Shown: piece after piece, positions 1 to 5,138 of the stretch | How positions within the stretch are numbered: the stretch's first letter is position 1 | Layout of the letters: each line of letters begins with the position of its first letter | Assembly (NCBI GenBank): GCA_031266295.1 | Contig: JAISBH010000229.1 | Location: 1-8,452 of the forward strand | DNA: 8,452 nucleotides | Direction: 5' to 3' | Source of the DNA: Oscillospiraceae bacterium | GTDB taxonomy: Bacteria > Bacillota > Clostridia > Christensenellales > Aristaeellaceae | Notes under the pieces: model-generated | Told to the model about the DNA's origin: nothing | The model's database searches: none | Seen by the model: only the letters and a program-made list of their open reading frames with translations | Translations under genes and position numbers: made by a program

Positions 1-23
1 CTTTCGCTGGGGGGACTTAATCA

Positions 24-380
24 ATGCCGCATCAGAACTCCTTGGATAGCTCCGCTGATCCTTCATCGCGATCAAGCCGTGAACGGCGGCTTAATCTCCG
101 AGTACTGAACGCGGAGACCGGCGACGGAATCCCCGCCGTTCAGGTGGAGCTACACCAAGATGGGCGGCGCGTCGCCGCCGCGCGTTCCGATAAGGAGGGA
201 CGCGCGGCATTCGCGCAGCTCAAGCCGGGCGCCTACCAGGTCATTCAGGCGTCATACCCCAAGCAGATGACAGGGATCTCAGCGAAACCTGTCGTTCAAG
301 TAGGCAAAGACGGCTCGCTCCATCTGGGCAGCGAACCGGTTCGCGAGATTAGAATGCTTAACTTCCATTTAAGGCATTAA
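24..380 (+). CDS. Small SpaA/Cna-B-like (prealbumin-fold) protein
   Basis: This 118-residue protein has a Ser/Arg-rich, probably disordered N-terminus (about residues 1-22). It is followed by one beta-rich domain (about 23-117) resembling the SpaA/Cna-B or carboxypeptidase-regulatory-like fold. The pattern seen is LNLRVLNAETGDGIPAVQVEL, then a D-K-E-G-R-A-A-F turn, then LKPGAYQV, which is the usual order of strands in these domains. In known proteins such domains are stalks or binding modules on the surface. Here there is no signal peptide, membrane segment or LPXTG motif, so export is not supported and the role is unknown. The start is firm: an in-frame TAA (18-20) lies just upstream, and a GGGGGGA ribosome site (9-15) sits 8 nt before the ATG. 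It converges on the S41 protease gene. A 13-bp tandem duplication spans its stop codon. Confidence 0.72.
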   Translation: MPHQNSLDSSADPSSRSSRERRLNLRVLNAETGDGIPAVQVELHQDGRRVAAARSDKEGRAAFAQLKPGAYQVIQASYPKQMTGISAKPVVQVGKDGSLHLGSEPVREIRMLNFHLRH

Positions 381-392
381 TTTAAGGCATTA
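367..392. repeat. 13-bp perfect tandem duplication over the stop codon
   Basis: ATTTAAGGCATTA occurs twice with no gap, at 367-379 and 380-392. The first copy contains the last codons of the 24-380 gene and most of its TAA stop. The second copy is in the 3' untranslated region. It looks like a replication-slippage duplication. No function is evident. Confidence 0.8.
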
Positions 393-415
393 GTTAGTCA
401 AGGCCTAATCTGACC

Positions 416-452
416 AAAACAAAAACAAGGGCGGTTCTCGAACCGTCCTTGT
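416..452 (-). terminator. Intrinsic terminator of the S41 protease gene
   Basis: A 12-position stem (425-436 with 441-452) closes on a 4-nt loop (437-440). Read on the minus strand, it is followed at once by TTTTTGTTTT (425 down to 416), the classic U-tract. It lies about 30 nt after the protease stop. The minus-strand RNA has one A-C mismatch in the stem. On the plus strand the same position is a G-U pair, but no U-tract follows there, so termination for the convergent 24-380 gene is less certain. Confidence 0.85.
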
Positions 453-481
453 CTATTAACGTGAGTCCGGCGGCGTTAACC

Positions 482-1702
482 TTAAGCCGCCTGCTCCAAC
501 TCCAGCATGGTCGTCAGATATTCCACTGCGGCCTGCAGCTGATTATCCTTGTCGCGGTCGAGCAGCGTGTCCTCGTCGATGGCGTCGTCGTTGAGCTTTA
601 CCTCTATATCCGGTTCGATCCCGACGCCGTGTATCGCCATACCGCCGGGCGTGAAATACTGCTGGCTCGTCACCTGCATCCCGTCGCCCTCAGGGAACTC
701 ATACACGCTCTGTATAATCCCCTTGCCAAACGTTTTCTCGCCGATGATCATCGCTGCCTTGTGATCCTTCAGCGCGCCTATCAGTATCTCGCTTGCGGAG
801 GCGCTGTTCCCGTTGCACAGCACGGCCACCGGCACGCCCAACGGCTCTCCGTCTGCGTAGTAGCTGACTTCCAGCCCATACCGATCGCTCGTGGAGTAGA
901 TCAGCTCATCCGAGAGCAGCGTGTTCGCGACGCGCTCGGCATAGTCGGTCAGCCCGCCTGGATTGTCGCGCAGATCAAGCACCAGCGCCTTCATATCCTG
1001 TTCACGAAGCGCGTCCAACGCGGCGGTATATTCCTGGGCCATCGTCCCCTCGAAGGTATACAGGCGTATATATCCGATGCCGCCGTCCAGCATGGAGGAT
1101 TCCGCATTGTTCATGTGGATGTCGCCGCGCGGCACCGTGAACATAATCTCCTCATCGTTCCGGCGCACAGTCACCTCGACCGTCGTCCCAGCCGGACCGC
1201 CGCGCATGATCTCCACCGCCTTGTTCATCTCAAACGCGGTCACGGGCAGATCATCCACCTGGATTATCTTGTCGCCGGAACGAATGCCGATCGCCTCCGC
1301 CGGGCTGCCTGGGAACACACGCACGATCGTCAGCGTCTGATCCGCCGGATGAGCGAGTATCTGAACGCCTATGCCCTTATAGTCGCCCGACATTTGCTCG
1401 TTCATCGATATCATGTCGTCCTTGGAGTAATAGAACGAATACGGATCGTCCAGCGGATCAAACAGTCCCCTCGCGGCGCCGATAAGCAGACTGTCCGGAT
1501 CGACGTCCTGATAGTAGATCTGCGAGATGATCTGGCGGATCTCCTCCAGATGCTTGTACTGTTGGAGCAGTTCATATTCCTCTTGAGTTACCAAGACCGT
1601 CCCGTCACTGGCGAAGGCCGCCGCGCACACGCCCAGCGTGAGCGTCAGCGCCGCCGTAATGATAATGAACCGCCGGAACATACTGCGTATCTGCTGGGTC
1701 AT
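482..1702 (-). CDS. S41 family carboxyl-terminal processing peptidase (CtpA/Prc-like)
   Basis: This is a serine protease of the C-terminal processing family, expected on the outer face of the membrane or in the wall space. Numbering is from the longer start at 1708. A hydrophobic segment at residues 13-33, behind basic residues, is a signal peptide or anchor. A PDZ domain follows at about 108-195 (GIGVQIL, GSPAEAIGIRSGDKI). The S41 catalytic core spans about 205-372, with LDLRDNPGG at 244-252. The nucleophile is S304 within SASASE, with K329 in FGKG and Q333, matching the Ser-Lys-Gln spacing of E. coli Prc. I prefer the second in-frame ATG (1702), because GGGGG lies 6 nt before it but directly abuts the ATG at 1708. 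The gene starts 34 nt after the regulator's stop, so the two are probably co-transcribed. It ends at an intrinsic terminator. Its substrate is unknown. Confidence 0.92.
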   Translation of the reverse strand: MTQQIRSMFRRFIIITAALTLTLGVCAAAFASDGTVLVTQEEYELLQQYKHLEEIRQIISQIYYQDVDPDSLLIGAARGLFDPLDDPYSFYYSKDDMISMNEQMSGDYKGIGVQILAHPADQTLTIVRVFPGSPAEAIGIRSGDKIIQVDDLPVTAFEMNKAVEIMRGGPAGTTVEVTVRRNDEEIMFTVPRGDIHMNNAESSMLDGGIGYIRLYTFEGTMAQEYTAALDALREQDMKALVLDLRDNPGGLTDYAERVANTLLSDELIYSTSDRYGLEVSYYADGEPLGVPVAVLCNGNSASASEILIGALKDHKAAMIIGEKTFGKGIIQSVYEFPEGDGMQVTSQQYFTPGGMAIHGVGIEPDIEVKLNDDAIDEDTLLDRDKDNQLQAAVEYLTTMLELEQAA

Positions 1703-1736
1703 TCTCATCCCCCATTCAATAATGCAGCCCGCAAGG

Positions 1737-2801
1737 TCAGCGGATAAGCGCAGGCTGGTCGCCGCCGCTCTTGCCCAGCAGGAACAGCATACGGAACGTT
1801 ATCGCGTCGTCAAAATGCCGCAAATCCAGCCCCGTCTGCCGCTGCACCTTGTCCAGCCGGTAAACCAGCGTGTTTCGGTGGATATACAGCTGCCGCGCGG
1901 TATCCGACAGGTTGAGATCCTTCGCGAAGAACATCTCAATCGTATGGAGCATCTCTTCGTTAAATAAACGCGCAGACTTACGGTTGAACATAATATGGTT
2001 GTACCGCTGGCCCATCTCCCTGGGTATCTCCATCAGGAACCGCTCCAGGGTCAGGCGGCGATACAGATACACGTTCAGTTCCGGCTTGAAAGCGTGCCCG
2101 ACCTCCAGCGCGCGCCAGGCTTCGCGATAAGATTCCCCTATCATCGCGAGCGTCGGTTTTGGCTCGCCGATCGCGGCGGTTACACGTGCGGCTACCTCAC
2201 TCAACGCGGTCTGCTCGACGGCCTCAGCCAGCTGCTGCAGCTCGTCCAGCGTCTCCACCTGGGCCATAGACTTGATCAGCGCAAGCGTATGCCGGTCGAT
2301 CTCGATCAGCATATCATCGTCGCTGATGGGGATCATGTCCCGCAGCAGCTCCAGCGCGCTGACGCGGCCTGACTGCAACGCATGGAACACGATCACCGTT
2401 CGCTCCAGTTCCAGCGTGATACCGTTCTCGTGGGCGACGGTCTCCAGCTCAGGCGTGGACAGCTCGTCGCGCAGCAGACGGCGAAACGCCTCGTTGCGGT
2501 CTGTCATGGGCAATGTACTCTGGAACGAGTTTAGCAGCGACTGCACCAACAGCGCGCAATCCACCGAGGCCGCCTCCGTTCCGTGCACGAGTATGTATGA
2601 GACGGGCGGCGTAGTTACTGCCAGCCATGTCCGGTTGTCGATCACCTGCGGCCGCTTTGCGTCCAGTTCAATGGGGATTGGGATTGTCTCCACTCCCGAA
2701 TCGGGGAGCATCGGACAGCCGTGTTCGTCCAACAATTGAACCACCGAGGTCAACCGCGAGAGGATTGCGTTGATTTGATCAAAGTACAGCCTATCTAACA
2801 C
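1737..2801 (-). CDS. CdaR/PucR-type transcriptional regulator
   Basis: This 354-residue protein is a DNA-binding regulator of the PucR/CdaR (sugar diacid regulator) class. The C-terminal helix-turn-helix (about 296-345) is the clearest evidence: LNLSDTARQLYIHRNTLVYRL, then TGLDLRHFDDAITFRMLFLL, the hallmark of the PucR C-terminal domain. The middle region (about 130-260) fits the GGDEF-like fold common in CdaR proteins, with no catalytic GGDEF motif visible. The N-terminal 100 residues would be the sensory part and were not assigned to a family. The start is GTG at 2801, preceded by AAAGGGG about 9 nt upstream. It lies between the sugar ABC ATPase gene and the S41 protease gene on the same strand, suggesting control of carbohydrate uptake, possibly autoregulated. 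The effector is not identifiable. Confidence 0.88.
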   Translation of the reverse strand: MLDRLYFDQINAILSRLTSVVQLLDEHGCPMLPDSGVETIPIPIELDAKRPQVIDNRTWLAVTTPPVSYILVHGTEAASVDCALLVQSLLNSFQSTLPMTDRNEAFRRLLRDELSTPELETVAHENGITLELERTVIVFHALQSGRVSALELLRDMIPISDDDMLIEIDRHTLALIKSMAQVETLDELQQLAEAVEQTALSEVAARVTAAIGEPKPTLAMIGESYREAWRALEVGHAFKPELNVYLYRRLTLERFLMEIPREMGQRYNHIMFNRKSARLFNEEMLHTIEMFFAKDLNLSDTARQLYIHRNTLVYRLDKVQRQTGLDLRHFDDAITFRMLFLLGKSGGDQPALIR

Positions 2802-2833
2802 GAGCTATTCCCCTTTCCCCTATCGTCGCGCAA

Positions 2834-2859
2834 CGGAGCCACGGCATACCGTGGCTCCG
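2834..2859 (-). terminator. Perfect 11-bp hairpin between ATPase and regulator genes
   Basis: The arms CGGAGCCACGG (2834-2844) and CCGTGGCTCCG (2849-2859) pair perfectly around a 4-nt loop. The hairpin starts about 30 nt after the ATPase stop and lies ahead of the regulator start. No U-tract follows on either strand. It may be a weak or factor-dependent terminator, or an RNA-stabilising or processing hairpin that sets different levels for the two genes. Confidence 0.5.
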
Positions 2860-2887
2860 CGATCAGCAGTGATATATTCGCAGAGGC

Positions 2888-4009
2888 TTACCGGCTCAGT
2901 ATCGTCTGCTCGGTATCTTTGTCGAAGAAATGCAGATGGTTCGTATCGAACGCGACCTTGATCGAGTCGCCGGCGCGGCTGACGGTGCGCGGATCGACGC
3001 GGGCGATCGCGTTATCTTCCTTACCCGAGGTCTTCAGATACAGGAACGTTTCTGAACCCAGCAATTCGACGACCTCGACGTTGACGTCGATCAGTGCCTT
3101 GGGCGCGTTGGCCAGGAACACCTCTTCGTCATGGATGTTCTCCGGGCGGATACCCAGCACGACCTCTTTGCCAATATATGATTCGTCGATCAGCTTAGCG
3201 ACCTTGCCCTGCGGGATAAGAACCTTATTGTCGCCGAACATGGCGTAGACGCTGTTGCCCTCGCGCACAAGCTTCGCATCAAAGAAGTTCATCTGCGGAC
3301 TGCCGATGAATCCCGCAACGAAACGGTTAATCGGGAAGTCGTACAGGTTCTGAGGCGAATCCACCTGCTGCACGAAACCATCCTTCATTACGACAATGCG
3401 CGAACCCATTGTCAAAGCCTCGGTCTGGTCATGCGTTACGTAGATGAACGTAGTCTGCAAACGCTGATGCAGCTTGGTAATCTCAGTGCGCATCTGAACG
3501 CGCAGCTTGGCGTCCAGGTTGGAGAGCGGTTCGTCCATCAAGAAGACCTTTGGCTCACGAACGATAGCGCGTCCGAGTGCGACGCGTTGACGTTGGCCGC
3601 CCGACAAAGCCTTCGGCTTACGGTTAAGGAGGTATTCGATATCCAGGATCTTGGCGGCTTCACGCACGCGGCGCTCAATCTCAGGCTTGGGGGTTTTGCG
3701 CAGTTTCAGGCCGAACGCCATATTATCGTACACCGTCATATGCGGATACAGCGCGTAGTTCTGGAACACCATCGCGATATCGCGATCCTTCGGAGCGACG
3801 TCGTTGACGAGCTTGTCGGATATGTACAGCTCGCCTTCCGAGATCTCTTCAAGCCCGGCGACCATGCGCAGCGTCGTGGACTTTCCACAGCCGGAAGGTC
3901 CTACAAGCACGATGAATTCCTTGTCCTCAATATCCAGCGTGAAGTCGCTGACGGCAGTCACGCCGCCTGTGTATACCTTGTAGATGTGTTTAAGGGATAC
4001 GCTAGCCAT
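2888..4009 (-). CDS. Sugar ABC transporter ATP-binding protein (MsmK/UgpC/MalK type)
   Basis: This is the cytoplasmic ATPase of a carbohydrate importer (CUT1 class), hydrolysing ATP on the inner face of the membrane. At 373 residues it has normal family length. Visible motifs are Walker A GPSGCGKST (37-45), Q-loop Q83 in VFQNYALYPHMTV, signature LSGGQ (135-139), Walker B VFLMDEP (155-161) and H-loop H193. An MsmK/MalK-like regulatory domain follows (about 236-373), including GIRPENI (286-292). All catalytic motifs are intact. No permease gene is adjacent. Some Firmicutes use one shared MsmK-type ATPase for several sugar transporters, which would fit this position near a binding-protein gene. 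The start is set by AGGAGG (4017-4022), 7 nt before the ATG. That site lies in a hairpin loop in a leader with alternative pairings, so translation may be controlled. An msmK or ugpC assignment cannot be settled from sequence alone. Confidence 0.95.
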   Translation of the reverse strand: MASVSLKHIYKVYTGGVTAVSDFTLDIEDKEFIVLVGPSGCGKSTTLRMVAGLEEISEGELYISDKLVNDVAPKDRDIAMVFQNYALYPHMTVYDNMAFGLKLRKTPKPEIERRVREAAKILDIEYLLNRKPKALSGGQRQRVALGRAIVREPKVFLMDEPLSNLDAKLRVQMRTEITKLHQRLQTTFIYVTHDQTEALTMGSRIVVMKDGFVQQVDSPQNLYDFPINRFVAGFIGSPQMNFFDAKLVREGNSVYAMFGDNKVLIPQGKVAKLIDESYIGKEVVLGIRPENIHDEEVFLANAPKALIDVNVEVVELLGSETFLYLKTSGKEDNAIARVDPRTVSRAGDSIKVAFDTNHLHFFDKDTEQTILSR

Positions 4010-4010
4010 G

Positions 4011-4028
4011 ATTTGACCTCCTTCAAAT
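4011..4028 (-). promoter_or_regulatory. Shine-Dalgarno hairpin of the ATPase gene
   Basis: On the minus strand, ATTTGA (4028-4023) and TCAAAT (4016-4011) pair perfectly, leaving AGGAGG (4022-4017) as the six-base loop. The ATG follows one base after the stem. The ribosome site is the strongest in the window. The 5' arm plus part of the loop also has a perfect 9-nt complement at 4163-4171, so two exclusive structures are possible. Confidence 0.6.
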
Positions 4029-4075
4029 TCGTCATGTTCCTGACGTCTCCAAACGTCCGGCCGTCTTCGAGATTT

Positions 4076-4103
4076 GACCGGCTCTAAACGCGCGGAACCG
4101 GTC
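4076..4103 (-). promoter_or_regulatory. Leader hairpin upstream of the ATPase gene
   Basis: A 9-bp stem (4095-4103 with 4076-4084, one G-U pair in minus-strand RNA) encloses a 10-nt loop. It lies between the SD hairpin and its distant complement, so it could bring the two together. It matches no riboswitch class that I recognise. Confidence 0.45.
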
Positions 4104-4222
4104 TTAAGGCGGGGCGTCCTGCTTGGGGGATCCGGGGTTTAGGCATTACGAACTACACTACCATTTGAAGGCACGCTCTGAAGGTTTTCTTCATCGGTCG
4201 CGGCGGCCTTCGACTTAATCTA

Positions 4223-4228
4223 ATTATA
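4223..4228 (-). promoter_or_regulatory. Candidate -10 box for the ATPase gene
   Basis: The minus strand reads TATAAT, a perfect -10 hexamer, inside the most AT-rich part of the gap (about 4211-4250). No good -35 sits 16-18 bp upstream: the 17-bp position reads TATTAA. If used, transcription would start near 4216 and give a leader of roughly 200 nt. The rest of the gap 4010-4405 holds the leader hairpins and the small gene's 3' hairpin. I see no gene in it. Confidence 0.4.
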
Positions 4229-4336
4229 CAATGTAACGTGTCTAATTAATAGGTGCGAGTTCCGCTAAAGATTGGTCGGCGGCTTTGTATATTTTTTTGT
4301 ATTTACGTTAAACGGCCTTAAGAAGCCGTACGTTCC

Positions 4337-4367
4337 AAAGGGGGACGCGTTTCCACGCGCCCCCTTT
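4337..4367 (-). terminator. Stable GNRA-loop hairpin after the small membrane protein gene
   Basis: On the minus strand AAAGGGGGCGCG pairs with CGCG-T-CCCCCTTT, giving 12 bp with a single bulged base. The loop GGAA is a GNRA-type tetraloop closed by a T-A pair. It begins about 39 nt after the stop at 4406. The stem ends in UUU but no longer U-tract follows, so it is probably a terminator or 3'-end stabiliser, not a textbook intrinsic terminator. Confidence 0.5.
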
Positions 4368-4405
4368 GTCCCGCTTGCGCTCGCGCGCTTGCGTTCATCA
4401 TTTGA

Positions 4406-4801
4406 TTACAGGCAGCTGTTCTTCTGCGCGCAGTTATCGCAGACAACATTCTGCTCGAGAACCTGGGTTCTCACCTGCCGCATTGCTGGCTGCGCTACCG
4501 GTATCGTCTGTTCGGCCGCCACATACTCTTCTACGACGGGCGCGGCGGACGCGGCGGGGCACACAGGCTCCTCAACCATTACGAAGCGCTGTGCCCGACG
4601 GCGCTGGATAGCGGTGCGATGTTTGACGATCTTCGGCTTCTGCACCACGGAGTACGAATACTGGTACTGGCTGAACGGCCACTTACCGCACCTGTACGCC
4701 TGGATGAGTTTCTTGATCGCCCAGATGATCAGCAGCGCCAGTAGAACCACCAGCAGCGTAATGATTATCACGATCAGGATTTCCGGAATGGTAACGGACA
4801 T
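4406..4801 (-). CDS. Small single-pass membrane protein with C-terminal Cys cluster
   Basis: I do not recognise this 131-residue protein. Residues 6-29 form a very hydrophobic helix, followed at once by K30, K31 and R37. By the positive-inside rule the long C-terminal part should be cytoplasmic. That part has an aromatic stretch (41-51, with several Tyr), a strongly basic stretch (55-72, including RRR) and an Ala/Pro/Val/Glu-rich, likely disordered linker (77-117). It ends in C-x2-C-x5-C (C121, C124, C130), with further cysteines at 38 and 81. The cluster could bind metal or be redox-active, but it lacks a clear fourth ligand. The start is set by CGGAGGG, 7 nt before the ATG at 4801. The frame stays open upstream to 5035, but no comparable ribosome site was seen there and that part is compositionally unlike protein. 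It probably has its own transcript. Confidence 0.7.
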   Translation of the reverse strand: MSVTIPEILIVIIITLLVVLLALLIIWAIKKLIQAYRCGKWPFSQYQYSYSVVQKPKIVKHRTAIQRRRAQRFVMVEEPVCPAASAAPVVEEYVAAEQTIPVAQPAMRQVRTQVLEQNVVCDNCAQKNSCL

Positions 4802-4898
4802 GCAATTCCCTCCGGTCTCTTTATTAAGTGTGAAGGAATTCAAGTCCGAACGGGATTGCGGCGGACTCACCGCCCTTATCAACCTATGCGTGACGGAC

Positions 4899-4928
4899 AT
4901 ATGTGTGAATATAAAATTAATATGTGTG
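4899..4928. promoter_or_regulatory. ATATGTGTG direct repeats, 21 bp apart, upstream of the small membrane protein gene
   Basis: ATATGTGTG occurs at 4899-4907 and 4920-4928. The 21-bp period is two helical turns, as expected for paired operator half-sites on one DNA face. The AT-rich spacer (4908-4919) contains TATATT on the minus strand, a possible -10, but no convincing -35 was found. The repeats lie about 100 bp upstream of the start at 4801. Confidence 0.35.
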
Positions 4929-4957
4929 CGGTGGGGAACACGGCGCGTCCGCGCCTT

Positions 4958-4985
4958 CGGGAAGGGGACTGACGTCCCCCTCCCG
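4958..4985. repeat. GC-rich inverted repeat downstream of the glycosidase gene
   Basis: Arms 4958-4969 and 4974-4985 form a 12-position stem with one mismatch (4963/4980) and the 4-nt loop TGAC. A smaller 5-bp hairpin (4942-4946 with 4951-4955) sits beside it. Neither is followed by a U-tract. They may mark the 3' end of the glycosidase transcript or be part of a repeat cluster. Between 4802 and 5102 I see only these hairpins, the ATATGTGTG repeats and the palindrome at 5050. Confidence 0.45.
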
Positions 4986-5049
4986 ACCTCCCCCGGGGCT
5001 TGGAACGAGGGAACGGGGAACGTGAGGGTTGTCATCTACTATGCGGTTT

Positions 5050-5067
5050 GCAAGCAACGTTGCTTGC
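5050..5067. repeat. 18-bp perfect palindrome
   Basis: GCAAGCAACGTTGCTTGC reads the same on both strands. It lies about 36 bp past the glycosidase stop. It could be a protein-binding site for a symmetric dimer or a 3' hairpin. No U-tract follows on either strand. Confidence 0.6.
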
Positions 5068-5095
5068 GTGCTACGGGGCAACCGACCACTCTCAT

Positions 5096-5138
5096 CGCCC
5101 CCCTAGGGGGAGATGTCGCCGCAGCGACAGAGGGGGCG
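5096..5138. repeat. Palindromic element forming the 3' end of the glycosidase gene
   Basis: Outer arms CGCCCCC (5096-5102) and GGGGGCG (5132-5138) flank an inner hairpin, TGTCGC (5114-5119) with GCGACA (5124-5129), loop CGCA. A CCCCCTAGGGGG palindrome (5099-5110) gives the outer arm an alternative partner. The layout resembles, from memory, dispersed palindromic repeats of gut Clostridia with the core GGGGGAGATGTCGC and GCGACAGAGGGGG. Only one copy is present here. It encodes the last 11 residues and stop of the gene at 5103-6932. Confidence 0.6.

Noticed and set aside
456..479. TTAACG ... CGTTAA inverted repeat just after the protease stop
   Set aside because: The stem is only 6 bp with a 12-nt loop. 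The adjacent intrinsic terminator explains the end of transcription, so no separate role is claimed.
449..1747. Long open frame on the plus strand, 432 codons
   Set aside because: It lies opposite the S41 protease gene. It is rich in Arg and His, shows no domain, and the minus-strand gene has a full set of catalytic motifs. It is an antisense shadow of a GC-rich gene.
4029..4222. Possible known riboswitch or tRNA in the ATPase leader
   Set aside because: No conserved riboswitch core, T-box motif or cloverleaf with a GGTTCGA-type T arm was found. Only the custom hairpins described could be supported.
4802..5035. N-terminal extension of the small membrane protein gene (open to an ATG at 5035)
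   Set aside because: The extension is Pro/Arg-rich and runs over hairpins and AT-rich DNA. The internal ATG at 4801 has a strong ribosome site and is followed directly by a clear membrane helix.
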